A DNA stretch of 20,107 bases from a virus: the IMG/VR virus record IMGVR_UViG_3300011129_000029, positions 1 through 20,107 of that record. One strand, given 5' to 3'. The first letter of the stretch is position 1. Each line of letters begins with the position of its first letter. Position numbers and translations under genes: made by a program. This document shows, one piece after another, positions 12,870 through 20,107 of the stretch. A model generated the notes under the pieces. That model was not told where the DNA came from, searched no databases, and worked only from the letters and a program-made list of their open reading frames with translations.

Positions 12870-13358
12870 ATGACTATTGAAATGGCTCCAGTTCGTGGCG
12901 TTGCAAATCATTATGGTACTCGTACTACTAAGAATAAATATGGTGGTCAAGAGTCTACTAAAATGGGCGTAGTTAAGTCCGCAGAATGGCACTTCTCATA
13001 TGATGACTTGCCTGCTGCTCTTAACAGCAACCTACCACAAGTAATCCCAGCAAACGCATCTATTGTGTCTGCTACTCTTTATATCGATGAAGCATTTACA
13101 TCTACTTCTACTACTACTGACTTAACAGTTGGTCTTGAGCAGAAAGATGGTACTGATATTGACATTAACGGTTTAGTTGAAGCTGATGAGGCAACTCAAA
13201 CAGCTATTGGCACTGCTGGTAATGTTGTTAACGGTGCTGGTGCATTAATTGGTAAAGGCATCGGTGCAAATCCAGGTCAACTTATCGTAGATAAGTCAGC
13301 TGACGATTTGTTAACTGGTAAAGCAAGATGTGTCGTAGAATTCGTATACGACAAGTAA
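12870..13358 (+). CDS. Probable capsid-associated (decoration or completion) protein
   Basis: The 162-residue protein has a strong binding site (AAGGAG, 9 bases before ATG) and the same C-ending, CGT-containing codon choice as the capsid gene, suggesting a similarly abundant product. The sequence is beta-rich (IVSATLYIDEAF, TDLTVGLEQKDG, ARCVVEFVYDK) with no membrane span or catalytic motif; the opening MTIEMAPVRGVANHYGTRTT is unfamiliar in detail. Because it is the last gene before the hairpin and within the capsid unit, a decoration or head-stabilising protein is the best inference. A minor structural or tail-attachment protein is possible. Confidence 0.65.
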   Translation: MTIEMAPVRGVANHYGTRTTKNKYGGQESTKMGVVKSAEWHFSYDDLPAALNSNLPQVIPANASIVSATLYIDEAFTSTSTTTDLTVGLEQKDGTDIDINGLVEADEATQTAIGTAGNVVNGAGALIGKGIGANPGQLIVDKSADDLLTGKARCVVEFVYDK

Positions 13359-13364
13359 TACCTC

Positions 13365-13391
13365 GGTAATGCCCTCTTAGGAGGGCTTACC
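13365..13391 (+). terminator. Strong bulged hairpin after the capsid genes, probable terminator
   Basis: GGTAA (13365-13369) pairs with TTACC (13387-13391), and GCCCTC (13371-13376) with GAGGGC (13381-13386), closing a TTAG loop; only T13370 bulges. This gives an 11-bp stem with a GC-rich core in an otherwise AT-rich genome. No long T-run follows (CCCTAATTTAAT), so termination may be partial, or the stem may protect or set the 3' end of the capsid mRNA. T7 has its terminator in the same place, after gene 10. Confidence 0.7.
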
Positions 13392-13414
13392 CCTAATTTA
13401 ATACAGGAAACATT

Positions 13415-13984
13415 ATGACAATACAACATAATCTTATTACAGGCAGTGACCTACATGAACCAAAGGGAGTGTCGGCAGCATCTAATAAGACTGTCTATGT
13501 TGCTAATGGTTCTGGTTCAGGTGCATGGTCTACTCTAGCAACAGATAGTTTAGCTTTACCAAAAGGTAAGTTTTACTTTTACAATACAGGTTCTCCATAT
13601 ACATTAGCTCATAGTGGTTCTACTGCAAAAGTAGCACCAACTACAGTAGCTTCAGGATATAGTAGCTTAGTTACAGAGGCAACTACAGCTAGATTAACAT
13701 ACACAGGTGCAGCAACAACAGTAGTAAAACTAGACTTTGACGTAAGTATAAGTCAAGCTTCAGGTGCAGACAGAGATATACTAATTTCAGTACATAGAAA
13801 TGGAACTGTTATAGCTGGTTCTCAAGTAGTAGTAACTTCTGTTACAGGTGACTTACATCAAGCTGCTGGGTCATGTTTTTATAATGCTGCTACAAATGAT
13901 TACTTTGAAATCTATGCTCAAAATACAGGAGCATCTGGTGACATGGTATTTCAAAAAGTAGGATTAACACTAACTGCAACATAG
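13415..13984 (+). CDS. Probable head fibre/decoration protein (LITGSDLHEPKG family)
   Basis: The 189-residue protein begins with QHNLITGSDLHEPKGVSAA and KTVYVANGSGSGAW, an N-terminal module I recognise from many marine phage structural proteins near the capsid gene. The remainder (from about residue 75) is beta-rich, with strands such as ARLTYTGAATTVVKLDFDV and DILISVHRNGTVIAG and the end DMVFQKVGLTLTAT. It resembles a jelly-roll or C1q/TNF-like trimer domain. It starts after the hairpin with binding site CAGGAAA. A surface head fibre that may bind particles or host is inferred; a small tail-fibre part is the alternative. Confidence 0.6.
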   Translation: MTIQHNLITGSDLHEPKGVSAASNKTVYVANGSGSGAWSTLATDSLALPKGKFYFYNTGSPYTLAHSGSTAKVAPTTVASGYSSLVTEATTARLTYTGAATTVVKLDFDVSISQASGADRDILISVHRNGTVIAGSQVVVTSVTGDLHQAAGSCFYNAATNDYFEIYAQNTGASGDMVFQKVGLTLTAT

Positions 13985-13992
13985 GATAAATT

Positions 13993-14772
13993 ATGGCTAA
14001 AATGAATTTACTAGCAATGACTCAAGACATCTTATCTGACATGGATTCAGATGATGTCAATAGCATTAATGATAGTGTAGAAGCTTTACAAGTAGCACAG
14101 ATAATTAAAACTACTTACTACAATATTATTGATGGTAAGAACTATGCATTCTTATATGAGTTATTTAAATTAACAGCTAGTGGTACAGATGATAGACCTA
14201 CTCACATGAAGTTACCTGAAGATATTATTGACTTAAAATGGATTAAGTATAATAATAAAAAGAAAGCTACAGATAAAGATAACTTTCAAATGATAGATTA
14301 TAAGTTACCAGAAGACTTTATGGATATAGTAGATGCTAGAGATAGTACTGCTACTAACATAAAGAAAGTTACAGATACTACTGGTATTACTCTTAACATA
14401 CTTAATGATAAATGTCCACAGTATTTTACATCTTTTGATGATGAAACTATTGTAATGGATGCATACTTAAAAACTTTAGAGTCTACATTACAAAACAGTA
14501 AGACACAAAGTCATGGTAAAAGGTCAGTAGCATTTACAATGTCAGATACATTTACTCCTGACTTACCAGTACAGATGTTTACATACTTACTTAATGAAGC
14601 TAAGTCTGCTTGTTTCTTAACATTGAAACAAATGGCTAATCAGAAAGCAGAACAAATATCTGTAACACAAAGACGTAGAATGAGTCAAGATGCTTGGAAG
14701 ATTGCTAAAGGTATTAGATATCCTAACTATGGTAGACATTCTACTAACAAAACAGGAGGGTCTAAATATTGA
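13993..14772 (+). CDS. Tail adaptor protein (T7 gp11-like position, tail tube A)
   Basis: A 259-residue protein. Residues 6-40 (LLAMTQDILSDMDSDDVNSI, then DSVEALQVAQII) and 191-204 (LPVQMFTYLLNEAK) are hallmarks I know from marine podophage head-tail adaptors. The middle has the CPQYFTSFDD...IVMDAY block at 141-157. The protein should form a twelve-fold ring below the portal to which the nozzle attaches. Binding site TAGGATAA precedes the ATG. Its end contains AGGAGGG (14754-14760), used for the next gene, which overlaps its stop as TTGA. Separation from the nozzle gene by three basic genes is unlike T7, where genes 11 and 12 are adjacent. Confidence 0.8.
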   Translation: MAKMNLLAMTQDILSDMDSDDVNSINDSVEALQVAQIIKTTYYNIIDGKNYAFLYELFKLTASGTDDRPTHMKLPEDIIDLKWIKYNNKKKATDKDNFQMIDYKLPEDFMDIVDARDSTATNIKKVTDTTGITLNILNDKCPQYFTSFDDETIVMDAYLKTLESTLQNSKTQSHGKRSVAFTMSDTFTPDLPVQMFTYLLNEAKSACFLTLKQMANQKAEQISVTQRRRMSQDAWKIAKGIRYPNYGRHSTNKTGGSKY

Positions 14773-14987
14773 GTTTTAATACACAGAATACTCAGTCTTT
14801 TATACATAAAGAACAATATGGAAAAAAAGTCAAGAAAGTTAAAACAACTGCTGCAAAAAAGTTGTCTACAGGTAAAGCTTCTCAAATTAATACGTTTACG
14901 AGTCTTAACCTTAAGTCACAAGTAACTAAATATAAACCAACTAAGATAAGTAAATTAACTACTAAAAGGAGAAAAAGACGTGGATAA
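14769..14987 (+). CDS. Small lysine-rich protein with TTG start
   Basis: A 72-residue protein. The TTG start at 14769 overlaps the adaptor stop (TTGA) and is supported by a strong AGGAGGG 8 bases upstream; no ATG lies nearby in frame. The product is very basic: FIHKEQYGKKVKKVKTTAAKK in the first half and TKISKLTTKRRKRRG at the end, with no membrane span, Cys or motif I know. It resembles in composition the mini-proteins before the terminase. It could bind packaged DNA or act in virion maturation; function is unknown. It overlaps the next gene by 8 bases. Confidence 0.65.
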   Translation: MSFNTQNTQSFIHKEQYGKKVKKVKTTAAKKLSTGKASQINTFTSLNLKSQVTKYKPTKISKLTTKRRKRRG

Positions 14988-15549
14988 AGAAACAAGAAGG
15001 AACCTTGCAAAATTTGGACCATTAGAAAAAAAACCAAAAAAGAATCTTACAATGAAAGAAAGACAACCTATACATGGAAGTTTGAGAAGTATATTATCTG
15101 AAGAACAGCCTTTAAAAATGTTTCGTATTCAAAAAAGAAAAACACGTGTTAAAGGTACTAGGAAAGGTAAACCAGTAAATACTACTGGTGGTATGTTTAA
15201 AGCTATGGCAAATGCAGACAAAGCTAAGCAAGCAGCTAAAATGGATACTTCAGTTTATAAACCTACAAATATGACAAAATCTCCTTATGGTGATGCTGAT
15301 TTAGCAGGTAAAGGAAGACGAGGTACACCTAAAGGTAATTATGGTAATGTAAGACAAATTACTGAAGATACTAAATATGGTGGTATGCAAAAAAATAAAC
15401 AGGGCAAGTTAAAAACAACTGCGAAAAAAGCAACAACAAAAGCACCAGCAGGTTTTAAAACTCCAAAAAGATTTAGAGCTGGACCACAAATGGCAAGTAT
15501 GGGTGGAATGAGAAAATCAGGAACACTTAGAGGAAAATACGTAAAATAA
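14980..15549 (+). CDS. Basic protein of unknown function between tail genes
   Basis: This 189-residue protein starts at GTG 14980, supported by AAAAGGAG about 9 bases upstream and the short overlap with the previous stop. It is basic throughout, with KKNLTMKERQPIHGSLRS, FRIQKRKTRVKGTRKGK, an Ala/Lys stretch (KAMANADKAKQAAKMD), and a Gly/Arg/Met-rich end (FRAGPQMASMGGMRKSGTLRG). It appears mostly disordered. No family is recognised. The position between adaptor and nozzle suggests a virion component, possibly an internal DNA-associated protein; regulatory or assembly roles cannot be excluded. Confidence 0.7.
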   Translation: MDKETRRNLAKFGPLEKKPKKNLTMKERQPIHGSLRSILSEEQPLKMFRIQKRKTRVKGTRKGKPVNTTGGMFKAMANADKAKQAAKMDTSVYKPTNMTKSPYGDADLAGKGRRGTPKGNYGNVRQITEDTKYGGMQKNKQGKLKTTAKKATTKAPAGFKTPKRFRAGPQMASMGGMRKSGTLRGKYVK

Positions 15550-15559
15550 GGAGATAGAC

Positions 15560-15862
15560 ATGACCAATGTCAAAAAGAGTTGGAAGACTCACGGTAAGAT
15601 GGATTTACAAGCAGTTATTGCACCTAACACAGCACACTATGTATTTCAGTGGAGTGAAGGTGGAGAGATACCAAAAGAGTTAACAGGTACATATACATCA
15701 ATGGTATTTATGGAAACATCAGTTGCTAGTTATTTAGCTAATTCAAAACCTAAAGAACAGGTAGATGAAAGAGTAAAAGCTAAAGCTAAGACAGAAAAAA
15801 GACTAGCTAAGAAAAAATTAAAAGAGGAAGTAAATGGCACAGAAAGCCGAGAAAGCCTATAG
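15560..15862 (+). CDS. Small protein of unknown function overlapping the nozzle gene
   Basis: A 100-residue protein with a strong binding site (AAGGAGATAGAC) before ATG 15560. The first 60 residues look folded (MDLQAVIAPNTAHYVFQWSE, LTGTYTSMVFMETSVASYL); the last 40 are a charged helix rich in Lys, Glu and Ala (KAKAKTEKRLAKKKLKEEV). It overlaps the nozzle gene by 29 bases, and its final codons carry the AGAGGAAG binding site for it. I do not know the family. Tight coupling with the nozzle hints at a partner in tail assembly. Confidence 0.7.
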   Translation: MTNVKKSWKTHGKMDLQAVIAPNTAHYVFQWSEGGEIPKELTGTYTSMVFMETSVASYLANSKPKEQVDERVKAKAKTEKRLAKKKLKEEVNGTESRESL

Positions 15863-18083
15863 GTCGTTTGTTAAAGGTTTAATAACTGAAGCTAATCAGT
15901 TAACTTTTCCTGAGAATGCATCTATAGATGAAGCTAACTTTGTCCTTAACCGTGATGGTTCAAGGTCTAGAAGGTTAGGTGTCGACTATGAATCTTCCTA
16001 TGCTTTAACAGCTACAGGTTTAACTGCTACAGATATTAAAGAAGGTAAACAATCTTTTCATGTATGGGAAAGTCCTGGAGGAGATACAACAGTATCTTTA
16101 GGTCTTGTTCGTATTAAAGATAAGATATGGTTTATGAATCTATTAACAGATTCTCCATCTGCTAACCTTAAGAATGGTGGTTCTCCTATTACTATAGCTT
16201 CTTTAAGTAATAGTAAAATAGAAACTTCTGTTATTAATAATAAATGTGTTATTGTTTCTAAAGATTTACCTAGACCTGTTTTATTAACTTATGCTAAAAC
16301 TACTGGTCTTGTAACTCAATCAACTATTCAATTAGAAATAAGAGATATCTATGGTGTAGATGATTCTTTATTTCTTGATACTAGACCTACTACATTAAGT
16401 AATGAACACAAATATAACTTACGTAATCAAGGTTGGAATAAAAATATTGTAACAAGTACTGGTGCTGATGCAATTGATTATACATTTACAGAACTAGGAC
16501 AGTACCCATCTAATGCAGATAACTGGACATTAGGTAAAATATCTAATACAGCTAGTGCTGACTATGAAAAGTATGACCCAGATACATTAGTAAAGAACTC
16601 ATTTTCTAACTATCAAATAGCTAAAGGTAGTTTTATTATTGATGCTTTTGAACGTGGTGTAGGTAGAATGAGTAAATCAGATGTAACTTCTGGATTACCT
16701 ACTGATAGAGAAGAAGGTAACATAAGTACTATTACTTCTTATGCACAAAGACTATTTTATTCAGGAGTAGAATCAAATGTAACTGGTGGTGATATTAGGT
16801 CTCCTAATTATTCAGGTTATATTTTCTTTAGTAAAATTATTAAATCAGATGATGATTTTGGTAAATGTCATCAAGAAGCTGACCCAACAGACCCAGGTAT
16901 TAATGATTTAATAGATACAGATGGTGGTTCAATACAAATACCAGACATCACTCGTGTTGTTAAAATTATAGCATCCCAAGCCTCAGTATTAGTTTTTGCA
17001 GAAAATGGCGTGTGGGAGGTTTATGGAGATACTGGAGGGTTTATTGCTACATCTTTCCAAGCAAGTAAAATATCTACTAATGGTATTACAAATGGAGACT
17101 CTGTAGTTAATGTAAATGGTAACTTTATTTACTGGTCTAAAGCTGGTATATACTTACTTAAACCTGATACAGCATCAGGTAGATTTGCAGCAGAATCTTT
17201 ATCATTAACATCAATACAAGATTTATATCTTAAGATACCTGAGGTAGGTAAAGATTTTTGTAAGGGTATCTATGATGAAAAAGAAAATAGAGTTAGATTC
17301 TTATATAATGATAGTACAGGATACTCTTCTTCTAACTATCCTAATAGTTATAATAAAGAATTAATTTATGATTTAACTTTAAAAGCTTGGTCTAAAAATG
17401 AGTTATCTAGTTTAGCATCAGACTCACCTTATGTAGCAGACTATGTAGCAATGCCAGGATATTCAGTATCAGCTAGAGAAGAATCTGTTGTAGCAGGAAC
17501 AGACACTGTGTTAGTTACTGCAGGAGATACAGTTGTAGTACCTGATGATGTAGCTACAAGTAGAACAGAACAATTCAGTTTTCTTACTATTGTAGGAACA
17601 TCATTTACACTATCTAAATATAATGGTAGTGATTTCTTAGATTGGAAAACTAAGGATAGTGTAGGAGTAGATTATTCTAGTTATCTTTATACAGGATATG
17701 AATTGTTTGGTGATATAATGAGACAAAAACAAATACCTTATATATTCTTGTATTTACAAAAAACAGAAGACGGTTTTACAGCATCAGGTGATGACTTAGT
17801 ATTTAAGAACCAGTCATCTTGTAAAGTACAAGCACAATGGGGTTGGTCTAATTCTGCAGCTAATGGTAAATGGGGTAAAGAATTTCAAGCATATAGAATA
17901 CTAAGAAACTATACACCATCAGGAGCAAGTGATGCTTATGATAGTGGTGAGTCTATGGTAGTAACTAAGAATAAACTTAGAGGTTCAGGTAAATGTTTAA
18001 GTTTATATATTAGGTCAGAACAAGGTAAGGACATGAAGTTATTAGGATGGGGACATCCAGTAACTATGCTATCAATAGTATAG
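15834..18083 (+). CDS. Tail nozzle protein (T7 gp12-like, tail tube B)
   Basis: The 749-residue protein opens with YRSFVKGLITEANQLTFPEN, then ASIDEANFVLNRDGSRSRR, a strong signature of podophage tail tubular protein B. Further motifs are VKIIASQASVLVFAENGVWEVYG at about residues 382-404 (written in two parts: IIASQASVLVFAEN, GVWEVYG) and FIYWSKAGIYLLKPDT, consistent with the beta-propeller-like platform and nozzle regions. Six copies should form the lower tail cylinder. It is of normal length for the family (T7 gp12 is about 794). Start: ATG 15834 with AGAGGAAG upstream, inside the previous gene. The next gene follows after one base. Confidence 0.85.
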   Translation: MAQKAEKAYRSFVKGLITEANQLTFPENASIDEANFVLNRDGSRSRRLGVDYESSYALTATGLTATDIKEGKQSFHVWESPGGDTTVSLGLVRIKDKIWFMNLLTDSPSANLKNGGSPITIASLSNSKIETSVINNKCVIVSKDLPRPVLLTYAKTTGLVTQSTIQLEIRDIYGVDDSLFLDTRPTTLSNEHKYNLRNQGWNKNIVTSTGADAIDYTFTELGQYPSNADNWTLGKISNTASADYEKYDPDTLVKNSFSNYQIAKGSFIIDAFERGVGRMSKSDVTSGLPTDREEGNISTITSYAQRLFYSGVESNVTGGDIRSPNYSGYIFFSKIIKSDDDFGKCHQEADPTDPGINDLIDTDGGSIQIPDITRVVKIIASQASVLVFAENGVWEVYGDTGGFIATSFQASKISTNGITNGDSVVNVNGNFIYWSKAGIYLLKPDTASGRFAAESLSLTSIQDLYLKIPEVGKDFCKGIYDEKENRVRFLYNDSTGYSSSNYPNSYNKELIYDLTLKAWSKNELSSLASDSPYVADYVAMPGYSVSAREESVVAGTDTVLVTAGDTVVVPDDVATSRTEQFSFLTIVGTSFTLSKYNGSDFLDWKTKDSVGVDYSSYLYTGYELFGDIMRQKQIPYIFLYLQKTEDGFTASGDDLVFKNQSSCKVQAQWGWSNSAANGKWGKEFQAYRILRNYTPSGASDAYDSGESMVVTKNKLRGSGKCLSLYIRSEQGKDMKLLGWGHPVTMLSIV

Positions 18084-18084
18084 T

Positions 18085-18390
18085 ATGGAAAAGTTATATG
18101 ATGAGTCAGACAATGGCTTTATAGGTATTAGTTTTAGTAAAGAGATGAATGAATGGATAATGCATATAGAATGTCATTCATGGAGTCATAATAAGTTTAA
18201 AAGATATCTAAAAGGATTAGAAACAGTTAAACAAGAACTTAGAAATAGAGGTATTAAAAAAGTTTTTGGTATATGTGAATCAAAGAAAGAAAGAAAGTTT
18301 AATATAGTATTTGGAGCTAAAGCAGTACCAAATGGTATAGTACTTACAGAAGATGGTTTATTAAATTATTTAACAGTATTGGAGATATAA
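18085..18390 (+). CDS. Small protein at the gp13 position, possibly GNAT-like fold
   Basis: A 101-residue protein one base after the nozzle stop. It has alternating strands and helices: GFIGISFSKEMNEWIMHIECHSW, then NKFKRYLKGLETVKQELRNRG, IKKVFGICESKKERKFNIVFGAKA, and a C-terminal helix (parts shorter than the whole are quoted only to show order). The helix followed by G-I-KKVFG and a later strand loosely recalls acetyltransferase (GNAT)-like folds found at the T7 gp13 position in other podophages, but I see no acetyl-CoA Q/RxxGxG/A loop, so an active enzyme is unlikely. A virion-assembly role is inferred from location only. Confidence 0.6.
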   Translation: MEKLYDESDNGFIGISFSKEMNEWIMHIECHSWSHNKFKRYLKGLETVKQELRNRGIKKVFGICESKKERKFNIVFGAKAVPNGIVLTEDGLLNYLTVLEI

Positions 18391-18391
18391 T

Positions 18392-19042
18392 ATGGGTGGA
18401 GCAGTTAAAGCAGTAAAAAAAGTAGCACCTTACGCAGCAGTAGCATTTGGTGGAGCTGGACTAGCAGGTTATGGTCCTATGGCAGGTGCATTTGGAGGTC
18501 TTACTGCTAATATACATACAGGAATAGCTGGAATAGCTGCATCTGGAATAGGTGCATCTACTGCACTTGGTATAGGTAGTCTTGCTATGCAAGGTTATGG
18601 AGCTATACAATCTCAAAAATATGCTAGTCAACAAGCAGGTTATCAACGACAACAAGTAGAAGCCTCTAATAAAGCTGATGCAGCTAGAAATAGATATAAT
18701 CAGTTACAACAAAAAAGACAAAGATTAACTGCTATAAGACAAGCTAGAGTACAACAAGGACAAATTGGAGGAAGTATGGGTGGTACATTAGGTACTGGAG
18801 GTACTTCAGGTTATCTTGGTTCTGTTGGTAGTATAGGAACACAAGCTTCAGTTAATCTAGGTAATATTAATGTAGCAGAAGGATATGGTAATGAAATAGG
18901 TAGACTTAATACTATGGCTGCAAATTATGGTTCTAAAGCTAATACAGCAGCTAGTAAAGGTACTTCTTGGCAAAATATGAGTACACTAGGTGGTAATATA
19001 TTTGCTCAAGGTCCTGAAATTGCAAACTTATTTAAGGTGTAA
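18392..19042 (+). CDS. Internal virion protein, T7 gp14-like
   Basis: The 216-residue protein begins one base after the previous stop (GGAGATA upstream as binding site). Residues 12-72 are Gly/Ala-rich and hydrophobic (AFGGAGLAGYGPMAG, IAGIAASGIGASTALGIGSL), suitable for entering membranes. Residues 74-123 form a Gln/Arg-rich coiled coil (YQRQQVEASNKADAARNRY). Residues 124-162 are Gly/Ser-rich (GTLGTGGTSGYLGSVGS). This architecture and the position after the nozzle are those of gp14-like proteins, which are ejected at infection and form a pore in the outer membrane. Sequence similarity to T7 itself is not evident to me. Confidence 0.75.
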   Translation: MGGAVKAVKKVAPYAAVAFGGAGLAGYGPMAGAFGGLTANIHTGIAGIAASGIGASTALGIGSLAMQGYGAIQSQKYASQQAGYQRQQVEASNKADAARNRYNQLQQKRQRLTAIRQARVQQGQIGGSMGGTLGTGGTSGYLGSVGSIGTQASVNLGNINVAEGYGNEIGRLNTMAANYGSKANTAASKGTSWQNMSTLGGNIFAQGPEIANLFKV

Positions 19043-19045
19043 TAA

Positions 19046-20107
19046 ATGGTAGATAAAGTTACTAATGGTACTCCTGTAGCACCTTTTAATAAAGGTATAA
19101 CTGAAGCTCCTTCTAATACTAGAGAAGCTTATTATACTGCAATTACTAGTGAAAGTGAAGACCCTGTAGGTGTCTATCAACAAATAATATCTGAATTAGA
19201 TATTAATGGTTATTCTCAAACTATATTAGATGCACAACTAGATTGGCAAACAGAACAAGATGTAGTTAGAAAGTCTTATTTAGAAAATGTTATTTCTGAC
19301 CCTGAGTTAAGTAAAGAAGAAAAGAAACAAGTATTAGATGATTATCAACAAACTAATGTTTTATCTAAATCTTTACAAGATAAATACTTTGAAAGATTAT
19401 CTGAAAAAGAAATACTATCAAATAATTGGGATGAATCTAATGAAGATTTAGTAACTTATGAATTACAATTAAATGATATTAAAGTACAGCAAGGTTTTGG
19501 TCAAGTCTTAGAGGTAGCTGGTAAAGTTCTTAAAGGAAATGTAATAGAAACAAATCCTGAAGAACGTACTACTATTGCTAAACGTATACAACAAGTAGAA
19601 TCATTAGAAGAAATGGGTGATACTGGTGGTATATTACCATTAGGTTTAGATGCAGAGTTTTTAGCTTATACTAGAATGATTTTAGGAGAAACTCCAATAT
19701 GGTTAGATAACATAGCTGATTTATTTATGTATGATAATCCAGAAGGAGATGAAAAGAAAACTTGGGGTGAAATTATGGAAATAGTTGAAGCTCAAAATAA
19801 AGAATCTTGGACTGGACAATGGCAACAAGCTTTTGATGATATGCTTCTTAAGATGGGATATAATACAGAAACTATTAATGGTACATTTGTTAATAAAGCA
19901 TTAACTACTGTTGGTGAATACATACAAACTGCTGCTGAATTTATTAATCCTGAAGACCCTACTAAACAAGCAGTTATATTAGAATTAGTTACTGCCTTTG
20001 CTCCTGTAGCTTATGGATTAAAACGCTCTAGTGCTAGAAGAAAAGCTAAAAAGACTGTTGATGATATAATGACTGTTGTTTATAAAGAAAAAAAAAAAAT
20101 TATAAAA
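19046..20107 (+). CDS. Large internal virion/ejection protein, 5' part (partial)
   Basis: ATG 19046 opens a frame with 354 codons and no stop before the window ends. It starts 3 bases after the gp14-like gene. The product is acidic and helical (KSYLENVISDPELSKEEKKQ, IQQVESLEEMGDTGG), with Trp-containing segments (ESWTGQWQQAFDDML) and a mildly hydrophobic stretch near the end (AVILELVTAFAPVAYGL). Position after gp14 corresponds to T7 gp15/gp16, which form the DNA-ejection tube and, for gp16, carry a transglycosylase domain at the N-terminus; no such motif is seen here. The ejection role is inferred. An A12 run at 20088-20099 lies just before the edge. Confidence 0.75.
   Translation, partial: MVDKVTNGTPVAPFNKGITEAPSNTREAYYTAITSESEDPVGVYQQIISELDINGYSQTILDAQLDWQTEQDVVRKSYLENVISDPELSKEEKKQVLDDYQQTNVLSKSLQDKYFERLSEKEILSNNWDESNEDLVTYELQLNDIKVQQGFGQVLEVAGKVLKGNVIETNPEERTTIAKRIQQVESLEEMGDTGGILPLGLDAEFLAYTRMILGETPIWLDNIADLFMYDNPEGDEKKTWGEIMEIVEAQNKESWTGQWQQAFDDMLLKMGYNTETINGTFVNKALTTVGEYIQTAAEFINPEDPTKQAVILELVTAFAPVAYGLKRSSARRKAKKTVDDIMTVVYKEKKKIIK

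Noticed and set aside
18461-18655. Open frame on the - strand rich in Ser, Cys and Tyr
   Set aside because: Mirror image of the Gly/Ala-rich gp14-like gene; no promoter or binding site seen.
1-20107. tRNA genes, integrase/attachment sites and insertion sequences
   Set aside because: No cloverleaf-like sequence, recombinase motif or terminal inverted repeats noticed on either strand.

Overview
This window is a contiguous late (virion morphogenesis and lysis) region of a short-tailed, podovirus-type double-stranded DNA phage. All supported genes lie on the + strand, are closely packed or overlapping, and are strongly AT-rich, with AGA, TTA and A/T-ending codons dominating. The terminase, portal, tail and fibre proteins look like those of marine podophages. 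A low-GC marine host such as SAR11 is plausible, but that is inference from composition and style; no host marker is present.

Layout. (1) Bases 1-1213: two tandem copies of a small protein of unknown role, a basic protein with a possible frameshift at its end, and a mini HNH-type protein. (2) 1206-5982: a large tail-fibre region made of many short genes instead of one long fibre gene. It includes a protein with ten 20-residue repeats, a shorter relative with about one repeat, and three successive pairs of a fibre gene followed by a small accessory (probably chaperone-like) gene. (3) 5979-6568: two overlapping membrane-protein genes, probably holin-type lysis functions. No endolysin is visible. 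(4) 6571-7503: five consecutive, very lysine-rich mini-genes leading into (5) the large terminase (7505-9037) and portal (9048-10874). (6) 10877-13391: what looks like an independent capsid transcription unit. A near-consensus extended sigma70-type promoter sits inside an inverted repeat; it is followed by a predicted leaderless 68-codon gene, scaffold, major capsid protein and a probable capsid accessory protein, and ends at a strong bulged hairpin. (7) 13415-20107: a probable head-decoration or fibre protein, the tail adaptor, three basic small proteins, the tail nozzle, a small protein at the T7 gp13 position, a gp14-like internal virion protein, and the start of a large probable ejection protein that runs off the window.

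How it works together: terminase and portal package DNA into a shell built by scaffold and capsid protein; adaptor and nozzle close the portal and form the short tail; the internal proteins are expected to be ejected into the host; the fibre array recognises the host; the membrane proteins release progeny. The gene order is that of the T7 late region joined circularly (fibre, holin, terminase, then portal to internal proteins), with terminase directly next to portal. No replication, RNA polymerase, integrase, tRNA, CRISPR or small-terminase gene is recognisable here. No stretch longer than about 60 bases lacks a gene.

The most interesting points are the promoter/hairpin-bracketed capsid cassette with its leaderless first gene, the repeat-number-variable fibre pair, the duplicated mosaic fibre/accessory cassettes, the tandem paralogues at the left edge, and the unusual abundance of lysine-rich mini-proteins.
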